From positions 1 to 56,198 of IMG/VR virus record IMGVR_UViG_3300009103_000041: a stretch of DNA of 56,198 nt; one strand, given 5' to 3'. Under the pieces are notes generated by a model, which was given only the letters and a program-made list of their open reading frames with translations, was not told where the DNA came from and ran no database searches. The stretch's first letter is position 1; every line of letters begins with the position of its first letter. Below are positions 48,058 to 55,703 of the stretch, in pieces. A program made the position numbers and the translations under genes. The stretch is from a virus.

Positions 48058-49220
48058 TATGCGTTCCACTCATCATCATCTTTAAAGGAAGATAAAACTT
48101 CTTCAGTTAAATCCTCCGGATTTAAATTACTTTCCGGTTCACCATTGATTGTCGCATCAACTTTTTCATAAAGGTCTTTAAAAGCATCTTTAGTATCTTC
48201 ATCAAACCTGTTAACACAAAGTGAAATTGCTTTATCACGTTTTTTGAAAATTGAAAATGTTTGAACAATGTGGCATAAACGACGAGTTGAAATAACTTCA
48301 TCAATACCTTCATCATAAAAAGTTTTCCTAATAGCATCTGCCCAACCAACTAAAAGCTTAGCAAATTCTTCATCAATAGTTTCAAACTTTTTCATATGTT
48401 TCATAACAATTTTTTCCTCAGTTTTAATATTAGGAAATGTTTGTTCTAAAGTAATAGTAAATCTTTCTAGGAAAGCATCATCAATAACTGAAGCACCTGA
48501 ATAACGGCCATCTTCTGAACCCTTACCTTTGGTATTCGCTGTAGCAATTATATTAAAACCTTTTTTAGGTTCAACAACTTCACCTGTCTTTTTAATTAAA
48601 ACCGGCTTACCTTCAAGAACACCTTGAAGACACATAATTTTATTTGTACCACGGTCAATTTCGTCAATCATTAAAACTGCTCCAGCTTCCATAGCCTTAA
48701 TAACCGGACCTTTTTGGAAAACTGTCTCACCTTTAATTAGACGGAAACCACCAATCAAATCGTCCTCATCTGTTTCAGGACTTATTTGAACCCTAACATA
48801 TTCACGATTTAATTTAGCACAAGCCTGTTCTATCTGGAATGTTTTACCATTACCTGATAGTCCAGAAACATAAGTTGGATAAAACATTTTTGACCTAATA
48901 ACTTTTACAATTTCTGTAAAGTTACCCCAAGGAACAAAAGTCTCATCAAAATTTGGAACAAAAACTTCATCATTTGTAACTGATTCAACACCTTTGACCA
49001 TAGCTGGTGCTGACTTTTTAGGTAAAGCAGATTTTGGCATCATGCTTTCCAAGTTATAAACTCCACGACGGACCGTAGGACATTTTTTAACATATCTAAT
49101 ATTAACGTAAGCAGACCTTGGGTTTTCCCCAGCTGCTTTAGCGGCTTCTTTAATCATTGCCGCACTAAATTCCGTTTTATTCGGGTATTTTGTCATTAAA
49201 TTTTCAATTGTTGCATTCAT
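48057..49220 (-). CDS. cobS: CobS/MoxR-type AAA+ ATPase
   Basis: 387 aa. Walker A YVSGLSGNGKTFQIEQA, Walker B AVLMIDEIDRG, 'IIATANTKGKGSEDGRYSGASVIDDAFLERFT' (sensor and arginine finger). The N-terminal 80 residues look like a small DNA- or protein-binding helical domain. Named CobS in cyanophages, but the larger CobN subunit is missing and MoxR-like chaperone work with the VWA partner is as likely. Driven by the second-class promoter at 49252-49288; AGAGGA before the ATG. Confidence 0.85.
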   Translation of the reverse strand: MNATIENLMTKYPNKTEFSAAMIKEAAKAAGENPRSAYVNIRYVKKCPTVRRGVYNLESMMPKSALPKKSAPAMVKGVESVTNDEVFVPNFDETFVPWGNFTEIVKVIRSKMFYPTYVSGLSGNGKTFQIEQACAKLNREYVRVQISPETDEDDLIGGFRLIKGETVFQKGPVIKAMEAGAVLMIDEIDRGTNKIMCLQGVLEGKPVLIKKTGEVVEPKKGFNIIATANTKGKGSEDGRYSGASVIDDAFLERFTITLEQTFPNIKTEEKIVMKHMKKFETIDEEFAKLLVGWADAIRKTFYDEGIDEVISTRRLCHIVQTFSIFKKRDKAISLCVNRFDEDTKDAFKDLYEKVDATINGEPESNLNPEDLTEEVLSSFKDDDEWNA

Positions 49221-49251
49221 ATTTTTCCTCTTTTTTTATTTTATATAGTAT

Positions 49252-49288
49252 ATTATATCATAGTTTAACGGCTTTAGGAGAGTATTTT
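49252..49288 (-). promoter_or_regulatory. second-class promoter, copy B
   Basis: TATAAT (49252-49257) in TATGATATAATATA, CTCCTA at -35 (49275-49280, 17-bp spacer) inside AAAATACTCTCCTAA. Reads into cobS, the VWA gene and GH5. Confidence 0.68.
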
Positions 49289-49338
49289 CAATAAAAATAC
49301 TAACGGTTCCGTTAGCTGAAGTATATTGTCTGCCAATT
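49273..49338 (-). repeat. repeated hairpin block, copy B
   Basis: Matches 7316-7404. On the minus strand GCAGACAATATACTTCAG, perfect hairpin CTAACGG-AA-CCGTTAG, then AGTATTTTTATTGAAAATACT and CTCC. It starts right at the stop of the 58-aa gene. Lacks the CATGTTG/CAACATG extension of copy A. Confidence 0.75.
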
Positions 49339-49513
49339 ATACCATACTCCTGAATTCTTCAAGCCTATTTTCAGGGATTGAAATAGTAATTGAAGGTAAT
49401 GGTAATTCCGGTTGTTCATCTAATGAAATTAAAGTTGCCTCAAAATAAGTTAATGAGCGAAGTAATTCCAAAATTGAGATATTGTGGTCAATATCAGTTG
49501 TAAATGTTACCAT
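49337..49513 (-). CDS. 58-aa hypothetical protein
   Basis: ATG at 49513; acidic product (MVTFTTDIDHNISILELLRS... ending FRSMV). Lies alone between two second-class promoters (copies B and C). AAAGGCATACAAAT precedes the ATG. No family recognised. Confidence 0.5.
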   Translation of the reverse strand: MVTFTTDIDHNISILELLRSLTYFEATLISLDEQPELPLPSITISIPENRLEEFRSMV

Positions 49514-49544
49514 ATTTGTATGCCTTTTTTTATCTTAATGTACC

Positions 49545-49581
49545 ATTATATCATACTTTAAGGCACTTAGGAGAGTATTTT
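49545..49581 (-). promoter_or_regulatory. second-class promoter, copy C
   Basis: TATAAT (49545-49550) in TATGATATAATGG, CTCCTA at -35 (49568-49573, 17-bp spacer) inside AAAATACTCTCCTAA. The hairpin block of copies A and B is absent. Reads into the 58-aa gene. Confidence 0.62.
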
Positions 49582-49611
49582 TAAAAAAAGAAAGTTTATT
49601 CTATTAAACGG

Positions 49612-51288
49612 CTAATAGAAGGAATAATTTTCTATAGAACTAAAATTGTTTACTTTTTTAAATTCAATTTTAGCTTTGAGTTTATTCTCAAGTAGGTCTG
49701 GCTTATGGGAAATAATAAATGTATTTGTACCATTTTCTAAAGTCAGTAAAATTTTTAATAGGTTATCCACACCATCGTCATCTAGTGATGAGTCAAATGT
49801 TTCGTCAAGAATTAGCAAATTTGTGTTGGTAGAGTTTTTCATCTTAGCTATTTGACGCCAAGCAAATAATAAACTCAAGTCAATCCTCATCTTTTCTCCT
49901 TCTGAGAAATTGTCATATACAAATGTATCCCTATGTCTGGACTTAATTGTCTCTTCAAAATTGTCATCAAGGTGGAATGCTACAAAGAATTCTAAAACTT
50001 GGAGGTACTGATTAATAAGATTATTCATTGCGGGTAGATATTCTTTTATGACTTTAGTTCTTATCCCAGTATCTTTTAGCATTTCTGATGCTATGTCATT
50101 ATATAATAAATCAGTATTTGCTTCATCTCTAAGCTCTTGTAATTCTCCAAGCTTATATGTCAAATCAACTAAATCCTGTAATGGCTTTTTAATATCTACT
50201 TCTTTAACTTTTCTATTTGTCAAATCAGCTATTCTATCTGAACACCAACTAATTTTCCTATTGGTATCAATCATAGAATTAATATCATCTCTCGTTTGTT
50301 CTATTGTTAATGAAGTAGAATTATATTTTGCTTCATTATGGTCCACTTCTTGTTGAGTCTTTTTTGCTTGCTCTTTAACTTCAATAAGCATTGCAGTCTT
50401 TAACTGCTTATTAATCTCTTGAGTACATGTTGGACAATCATCATTATTTTCAAAAAACTTAGCTGTATCAACAAGATGTTTCATAACATGATTGCACTTA
50501 CCCTTTTCAGTAGTTAACTCATCTTTTATATCTCTTAAAGTTTTTAATTTTTGTTCAAGTCCGTATGGATATTTTTCTAATTCTAATTTAAGTACTTTAA
50601 GTTTTTCATCACAGTCTTTAATTTCTTCATCAAAGGATTTTTTTGCTTCTTCATTTATTTTTTCTAATTGGTTGATATGTTTTTTCTGATATTCAATTTT
50701 ATCCTTTTGAGCATTTACAGATATCTTTAAACCCTTAGCATTTTCACGTACAGTAGATGTTCTTGCTTTTAATACGTGTTTCATTTTACTAAATATATTA
50801 ATGTCTAATAAATCTTCAATTACTAATCGCCTTTCATGAGTTCTTAATTGCATAAAGGGTATAAAGTTGCTTGAACCAAGAACTACAATCTGGTGAAAAC
50901 TTTTATGATTTAGTTTCAGTATATTTTGTTCTAAAAATTTTTGGTAGTCGCGTACTGAACTGGTTTGGTCTATCATCTTACCATTCTGCCATACCTCAAA
51001 TTTATTTGGTTTTATTCCTCGTATCACTTTAAAGTCATGACCAGCTGTCTCAAACTCTACTGATACCTCACAGCCTTTTCCATTAACAGAATTTATTAAT
51101 CCATTTTTATTAACATTTCTATGTGCCTTACCAAATAAAGCAAAGGATAATGCATCAAGTATTGTGGATTTACCGGACCCATTGGTGCCTACAACAAGAG
51201 TAGATTTACTCTTATTAAGTTGAATTGTTATGGGATTGTTTCCGGTAGATAGAAAGTTTTTATATACTAACTTCTGGAACTGTATCAA
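49612..51288 (-). CDS. 46: gp46 recombination nuclease subunit (Rad50/SbcC-like)
   Basis: 558 aa. TTG start with GGAGATTCAAC upstream. Walker A VVGTNGSGKSTILDAL, long coiled coil with zinc hook DDCPTCTQEI, signature motif NFSEGEKMRIDL, Walker B LLILDETFDSSLDDDG, His-switch ISHKPDL. With gp47 it resects ends for recombination-dependent replication and breaks down host DNA. Two small membrane-associated genes separate it from gp47. Confidence 0.95.
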   Translation of the reverse strand: MIQFQKLVYKNFLSTGNNPITIQLNKSKSTLVVGTNGSGKSTILDALSFALFGKAHRNVNKNGLINSVNGKGCEVSVEFETAGHDFKVIRGIKPNKFEVWQNGKMIDQTSSVRDYQKFLEQNILKLNHKSFHQIVVLGSSNFIPFMQLRTHERRLVIEDLLDINIFSKMKHVLKARTSTVRENAKGLKISVNAQKDKIEYQKKHINQLEKINEEAKKSFDEEIKDCDEKLKVLKLELEKYPYGLEQKLKTLRDIKDELTTEKGKCNHVMKHLVDTAKFFENNDDCPTCTQEINKQLKTAMLIEVKEQAKKTQQEVDHNEAKYNSTSLTIEQTRDDINSMIDTNRKISWCSDRIADLTNRKVKEVDIKKPLQDLVDLTYKLGELQELRDEANTDLLYNDIASEMLKDTGIRTKVIKEYLPAMNNLINQYLQVLEFFVAFHLDDNFEETIKSRHRDTFVYDNFSEGEKMRIDLSLLFAWRQIAKMKNSTNTNLLILDETFDSSLDDDGVDNLLKILLTLENGTNTFIISHKPDLLENKLKAKIEFKKVNNFSSIENYSFY

Positions 51289-51772
51289 GTTGAATCTCCT
51301 GTGGGGTTTTTATAAGCATCATATCTAAACCAATACTTTGTGTTTGCTCTAAAAATACATCACAATCATTATATAATGCTGCGGCAAAATGACCGGTTTG
51401 GTATGTCATATTATCTGTTAGTTCATCTGTATTTATATCATGTTTTTCAATAGCCAAATTCATAAAATAATTGCCAGAACCAGACAAAGTTCCACAATTA
51501 TCATACCACCATTTAATACCACCAAGTATCATAATGATTAATTCTCTATCTTCAAAATGCTTTTCATATTTATTTTTATTTAATAACTCTTCTTCTGCAT
51601 CATTTCTTTCAACATAGTCATTAGTAACTATATCTACTTGTGGACTAAAATCTGTCCATACAACTTCTGAGCTTCCTATTTCACCCCATACGGGATAGCT
51701 TATTAAAGCTAATAAAGCTACTGTAAATATAAATTGATAAATTGTCCAAATAACCCACTTGGGTTTAGACAT
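51260..51772 (-). CDS. inner-membrane protein with large periplasmic part
   Basis: Started at the ATG at 51772 (TAATG overlap with the lipoprotein stop), 170 aa. One N-terminal helix (WVIWTIYQFIFTVALLALIS) followed by about 140 hydrophilic residues. No family recognised. Inserted between gp47 and gp46 with the lipoprotein gene; its end overlaps gp46 by 29 bp. The pair resembles an anchored envelope complex, but I cannot say which. Confidence 0.6.
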   Translation of the reverse strand: MSKPKWVIWTIYQFIFTVALLALISYPVWGEIGSSEVVWTDFSPQVDIVTNDYVERNDAEEELLNKNKYEKHFEDRELIIMILGGIKWWYDNCGTLSGSGNYFMNLAIEKHDINTDELTDNMTYQTGHFAAALYNDCDVFLEQTQSIGLDMMLIKTPQEIQLDTVPEVSI

Positions 51773-51987
51773 TATTCTGTGGTCGTACCACTCTCCACCC
51801 AGCCTTCGCATCCAGTCTCCGTATTGCTTGTACATTCTATAACTTCTGTCTCACCTAAGCCCACTAAACCTTTAGCTTGTGCCATTTTTTCTTCAAACAT
51901 TGCACAACCACTACTCATGAATAGTACCACTATTACTGCTAATGCTAAAGCGCACCATGCTAATCTGTGTCTCATTTGTTGTTTCAT
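51772..51987 (-). CDS. small lipoprotein
   Basis: 71 aa. Basic start, hydrophobic core (LAWCALALAVIVVLF) and lipobox MSSGC give a type II signal peptide, leaving a mature acidic lipoprotein of about 45 residues with two further Cys (IECTSN, TGCEG). Start overlaps the gp47 stop. Size suits an outer spanin or an exclusion lipoprotein. Confidence 0.65.
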   Translation of the reverse strand: MKQQMRHRLAWCALALAVIVVLFMSSGCAMFEEKMAQAKGLVGLGETEVIECTSNTETGCEGWVESGTTTE

Positions 51988-53051
51988 TATTGTATCTCCA
52001 TATCTAAGGCATCGTTATATAAACTATTCATAAGGGTTTTTAATTTCCCTTTATCTAAATCAGTGTTAACACCATCTATATAGCTTGCCATTAAGTCAGT
52101 CGTATTTTCTATTTCTTCTATATTGGTTACTACATTTTCACCCAAGAATTCAGAGAAGTTTTCAGCTATTTTTAAATCATGTGTGTTTAGCTCTGATATT
52201 CGTTCTATAAACTTATCAAACATAAATGGGTTCGACTTATTACCCACTATGACTTTAACAAATTTGTTCGTACATATATTTATATCAAAATTCTCATAGT
52301 CTTGTGTAGTATCATCATAATATATTTTTTCAAACATCCTTAAAGGATTTGGTATTGCTTTAATTTCTTTTGTATCTGTGTCTAATATATGGAAATACTT
52401 TTCATCATGAGCGTCTGCCCAAGTGAATTCCATTTGACATCCAAGATATCTTATATTAGCTTGTTGACTTGAGGCATGATAATGTCCAGATAAAACTATA
52501 TCATAATGCTTAAATGGTTCAACACCCATTCCATTTCCCATTGGTTGTTTAATACCCCTCATCATTTCAAATCCTTGTAACTCTAAATGAGCCATTATCA
52601 TACCATTATTTTTTCTTATAAACTCCATTGAGTGCTTATGGTTATCTGGATTAATCCACGGTAGCAAATGAATATCCAATCCATCATAATTTAATGTGGA
52701 AGGCTTCATTATAATATTAATATTTTTTGTATAGTATCCTAAGAGCTCTTTAAGAGAGCAAAGTTCATTTGTATTTTTATGGAACACATCATGATTCCCT
52801 GGAATAATATCCATTGTCATACCATTATTAGCTAATGGTTCTAAGAAATGTTTTCGGTTAGCATTAAGTGCTTTAAAGTTTACAAACTTCCTATGGTCAT
52901 AATAATCTCCAAGATGTATTATATGTTTAATATTATTAGCTTCGCAATATGGAAAAAAGATTTCTGAATAAAATCTTTCTTGAAAGTCTATGAATATTTT
53001 TGAGCTATTTCTTACACCACAATGGGTGTCATTTAACAATGCGATTTGCAT
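51987..53051 (-). CDS. 47: gp47 recombination nuclease subunit (Mre11/SbcD-like)
   Basis: 354 aa. Metallophosphoesterase motifs: LLNDTHCGVR, HLGDYYDHRKF, IPGNHDVFH, 'MIMAHLELQG' and LSGHYHASS. Nuclease partner of gp46. The first 23 bp overlap the epimerase gene, and an internal early-type promoter (53219-53250) allows separate expression. Confidence 0.94.
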   Translation of the reverse strand: MQIALLNDTHCGVRNSSKIFIDFQERFYSEIFFPYCEANNIKHIIHLGDYYDHRKFVNFKALNANRKHFLEPLANNGMTMDIIPGNHDVFHKNTNELCSLKELLGYYTKNINIIMKPSTLNYDGLDIHLLPWINPDNHKHSMEFIRKNNGMIMAHLELQGFEMMRGIKQPMGNGMGVEPFKHYDIVLSGHYHASSQQANIRYLGCQMEFTWADAHDEKYFHILDTDTKEIKAIPNPLRMFEKIYYDDTTQDYENFDINICTNKFVKVIVGNKSNPFMFDKFIERISELNTHDLKIAENFSEFLGENVVTNIEEIENTTDLMASYIDGVNTDLDKGKLKTLMNSLYNDALDMEIQ

Positions 53052-53742
53052 GCATCCATCCTAATTTGTTTAAAATAGTTGTATCTGCACATGTCCTTAT
53101 ACGTTCATGTGGTGGGTTTTCAAATCTAATTTCAGGTGTGTGGTATGGCATTAATTTTGCAGCTACTTCTTTTAAGTTAATAGATTCCCCAGTTCCAATA
53201 TCAACAACTTTACCTACTATTATATCATAGTTTTCCACTAAAGTAAACAGCCCGTTACAAACATCATCTATATGGGTCCAATCTCTTTCATGCCTTCCAT
53301 TAATATATTTAACAGATTTAGGATTATTAATCATCCTATCATATAACATATCCTCTCTGCCTGGATATACTGTATGAGGTCTAAAACCTACAAAATCTTT
53401 TCCATCATGTTCATTAATCTTTTTGGTTGTGGCATAAGGATTGGTCCACCATTCTATAGCATTTGAAGAGGAAGCATATAAACATTTTACGTTATTCTCT
53501 CTGCATTCTTTAAAAACAGCTTTAGTACCCTCTACATTTGTTTCCCAATAAGCTTCTGGATTGTCAATTGATTTCCTTACCCCTGTTAAAGCAGCAAGAT
53601 GGATTACCATATCATAAGTATCTGCTAATTTAAAATTACATACATCTTTTGTATATGGCCATACATTATGACCTCGTTCTACTAAGTATGGCATAAGGTG
53701 TGAACCTATATAACCATTATAGCCTGTCATTAATATATTCAC
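53029..53742 (-). CDS. NAD-dependent nucleotide-sugar epimerase/dehydratase
   Basis: 237-aa extended SDR. NAD-binding TGYNGYIGSHLMPYL, the DMVIHLAALTG strand, active-site Tyr-x-x-x-Lys as YATTK, and 'DWTHIDDVCNGL'. Shorter than the usual 310-350 aa, with a reduced substrate domain. It follows the nucleotide-sugar dehydrogenase with an ATGA overlap, suggesting one sugar-nucleotide pathway acting on host surface polysaccharide or a DNA-modification sugar. Confidence 0.83.
   Translation of the reverse strand: MNILMTGYNGYIGSHLMPYLVERGHNVWPYTKDVCNFKLADTYDMVIHLAALTGVRKSIDNPEAYWETNVEGTKAVFKECRENNVKCLYASSSNAIEWWTNPYATTKKINEHDGKDFVGFRPHTVYPGREDMLYDRMINNPKSVKYINGRHERDWTHIDDVCNGLFTLVENYDIIVGKVVDIGTGESINLKEVAAKLMPYHTPEIRFENPPHERIRTCADTTILNKLGWMHANRIVK
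53219..53250 (-). promoter_or_regulatory. early-type promoter inside the epimerase gene
   Basis: TTTACT (53242-53247), 17 bp, TATAAT (53219-53224) in TATGATATAATAG, inside coding sequence about 170 bp before gp47. A full match to the window's early consensus. Confidence 0.65.
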
Positions 53743-54596
53743 CCTGGTAAATCTTCCTCTTTATAACCTTGAAAAGCGTCTGCCCATACCATACCAGCTC
53801 TTAGTTCTTTATTTATTTCTGTGGCTTTTTCTAATAACTGCAAAGTTGTAGCTTTATTCTTAGAACTCTTAATGAAGGCTGATGTATCTTTTGGAAAACA
53901 CATACCACCAAATCCAAATTTTCTATCAGGACCTGGTACCATCATATGACTTTTTCCAATTCGTTCGTCCTCAGCAATAAGCTGTGTTAACTCATCAAAT
54001 TCTTCTCCACCACTATTATTATATAAATTATATAACTCATTAAAAAATACAACCTTAGTTGCAAGGAAACTATTAATGGCATACTTTGCATAACATGCGT
54101 TTAACATAGAAGTAAATCTAACGGAATGCATTTTTATACCAGCGTTCATAAATATTGAATACCAATGCCTAGCATTAGCTCCACCAAATATAGTAAACTT
54201 CTGATTAAGAAACTCTTCTTTTGAATCAGCCTCTGTCAAAAATTCTGGATTAAATGTTATTTCTTTGTCGTCTTCTAATAGGGCAATTAGTTCAAGTGAT
54301 ATGGTTGACTTAATAAGGATAGGTACATACGGTGCTACTAAACGAATTTCATGAATGTATTGCTCAACCATCATATCATCACATTCACCTGTTGGTCCTT
54401 GAGGTGTAGGTAAACATATTATAATACCATCATAATAACCATAATCAGCATAGTTATTAATCCCATCATCTAAAGGATTCATATCCTTTGGTGGGTCCAT
54501 AATTTTTATATAATTCATTGAGTCTTTATTTAGACCTTCATATACAGCTTGACCAACTACACCATAACCAATAATTAATAAATCTCTATGCGTCAT
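53739..54596 (-). CDS. UDP-glucose/GDP-mannose 6-dehydrogenase family protein
   Basis: 285 aa. Rossmann start LLIIGYGVVGQAVYEGL, 'IICLPTP', 'FNPEFLTEADS' and the catalytic-Cys block FGFGGMCFPKDTSAF. The C-terminal nucleotide-sugar domain of full-length enzymes (390 aa or more) is missing, so the protein may be a shortened functional form, as in other marine T4-like phages. Coupled to the epimerase downstream. Confidence 0.82.
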   Translation of the reverse strand: MTHRDLLIIGYGVVGQAVYEGLNKDSMNYIKIMDPPKDMNPLDDGINNYADYGYYDGIIICLPTPQGPTGECDDMMVEQYIHEIRLVAPYVPILIKSTISLELIALLEDDKEITFNPEFLTEADSKEEFLNQKFTIFGGANARHWYSIFMNAGIKMHSVRFTSMLNACYAKYAINSFLATKVVFFNELYNLYNNSGGEEFDELTQLIAEDERIGKSHMMVPGPDRKFGFGGMCFPKDTSAFIKSSKNKATTLQLLEKATEINKELRAGMVWADAFQGYKEEDLPG

Positions 54597-55167
54597 TCAT
54601 CACCTTTTCTAAACCTTTTTTCTTTTTTTCTTTTTCAGCCTTAGCAAAATCTTTAATAGCTTGGTCTGTTTCTTGAATCCTAGATATTTTCTCTCTAATT
54701 GTGTCAAGAAATGATTGGTCAATAGGACTATTTTTATCAATGCTAGCAGCAAAGTCTTCTATATCCGCTTGAGCCATAAATTTAAATTTAATATCTGTTT
54801 GTTTTTTCTCTTTAACTATACGTCTAATAAAAGCAAAATAAGCTATTTGAGTAAAGTAAGAGAATGCGTTTGGTTTTCCCGTACGGGTTGCTGCTTCAAT
54901 TCGATAATTATATATTGCTTTAAGACAGTTTTCAACTCCATCCATAACCATTTCATCACGATAGGTATACCGAACAAAATTAGGTTTATGGGAAAGGCCT
55001 TCACATATTTTCATAAAGCAAGTGGCTATATAATCTGGAACCACTGGATTTTTATCTCCTCTTTCTTTAGCGGCCTGCGCTTCGGTCACATAATCAACCA
55101 CAGCATATGAAAACTGTCGATTATTTACGTAATGGGGTTTCTCTCTGGGTTTGATTTTTTCACTCAT
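54586..55167 (-). CDS. 55: gp55 late sigma factor
   Basis: 193 aa. Divergent sigma-70-type factor directing host RNA polymerase to TATAAATA promoters. 'YRDEMVMDGVENCLKAIYNYR...KPNAFSYFTQIAYFAFIRRI' is the region-2-like core. With gp33 (1574-1807) and gp45 it forms the late activator. Preceded by an early-type promoter (55189-55220) and a TATAAATA box (55265-55272). Confidence 0.9.
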   Translation of the reverse strand: MSEKIKPREKPHYVNNRQFSYAVVDYVTEAQAAKERGDKNPVVPDYIATCFMKICEGLSHKPNFVRYTYRDEMVMDGVENCLKAIYNYRIEAATRTGKPNAFSYFTQIAYFAFIRRIVKEKKQTDIKFKFMAQADIEDFAASIDKNSPIDQSFLDTIREKISRIQETDQAIKDFAKAEKEKKKKGLEKVMNDA

Positions 55168-55188
55168 ATTATCTCCATGTTTATATAC

Positions 55189-55220
55189 ATTATATCATAG
55201 TTATCCCTTAAAGTAAACAG
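55189..55220 (-). promoter_or_regulatory. early-type promoter for gp55
   Basis: TTTACT (55212-55217), 17 bp, TATAAT (55189-55194) in TATGATATAATG, in the 148-bp gap upstream of gp55. Confidence 0.75.
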
Positions 55221-55252
55221 TAAATTAATTAATATTTATTTTGTAAAAACTG

Positions 55253-55281
55253 TTTACTTTTGCATATTTATATGATATAAT
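55253..55281 (+). promoter_or_regulatory. early-type promoter on the plus strand
   Basis: TTTACT (55253-55258), 17 bp, TATAAT (55276-55281) in CTGTTTACTTTTG and TATGATATAATAG, a full match to the consensus but pointing against all genes. Transcripts would start near 55290 and run antisense to the Sm-like gene and uvsW. Confidence 0.6.
55265..55272 (-). promoter_or_regulatory. possible late promoter box upstream of gp55
   Basis: TATAAATA on the minus strand, about 98 bp before gp55, overlapping the plus-strand promoter spacer. Could be chance in AT-rich sequence. Confidence 0.4.
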
Positions 55282-55315
55282 AGAATAGATTGTCGGGGAG
55301 ACCAGAATAGAGCTC

Positions 55316-55690
55316 TTAGTGTATGGTGGAGCCACCTTGTAATCTTCGTACTTCTTCTTTGATTTCTTCCTGGTTTTGTTGGGTACCATCTAATATTATT
55401 TTCATATAATGAGCTTTAACATCAATTTCCACTTCCGAAGTTAACATAATATTAAAATCCTCTAATACATGTAGCTTTTGTGATGCAAATGGTAACCAAG
55501 GAGTCATGACAAAACGTTGGTTATCCTCAACTATTACTTTCATTGGTTCCTCAATACCTATTAATCCTTGAGGAGCTTCTTCTATATCATGGGTGTATGC
55601 AACTATAGTTTCACCTGAAACCAATTTAAATAATTTAACTGGAACATCTTCCAGTCTTTCTGGGAATTTTTTGTTGTTTAAATCTGTCAT
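55316..55690 (-). CDS. small Sm-like-fold candidate, paralogue of the 36511 gene
   Basis: 124 aa. 'VKLFKLVSGETIVAYTHDIEEAPQGLIGIEEPMKVIV' then 'FVMTPWLPFASQKLHVLEDFNIMLTSEVEIDVKAHYMKII' follows the strand order of the 101-aa protein at 36511-36816, suggesting a shared Sm-like fold. Charged C-terminal tail. A TATAAATA box lies just 6 bp from its start. Function unknown. Confidence 0.6.
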   Translation of the reverse strand: MTDLNNKKFPERLEDVPVKLFKLVSGETIVAYTHDIEEAPQGLIGIEEPMKVIVEDNQRFVMTPWLPFASQKLHVLEDFNIMLTSEVEIDVKAHYMKIILDGTQQNQEEIKEEVRRLQGGSTIH

Positions 55691-55695
55691 AATAC

Positions 55696-55703
55696 TATTT
55701 ATA
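55696..55703 (-). promoter_or_regulatory. possible late promoter box very close to a start codon
   Basis: TATAAATA on the minus strand at the end of uvsW, 5 bases from the ATG at 55690. If used, the mRNA would begin about at the start codon (leaderless). Confidence 0.35.

Noticed and set aside
48057-49220. Cobalamin biosynthesis as the role of the CobS-like gene
   Set aside because: No CobN or other cobalamin gene in the window; MoxR-like ATPases share the same motifs, so the name is kept only as a family label.
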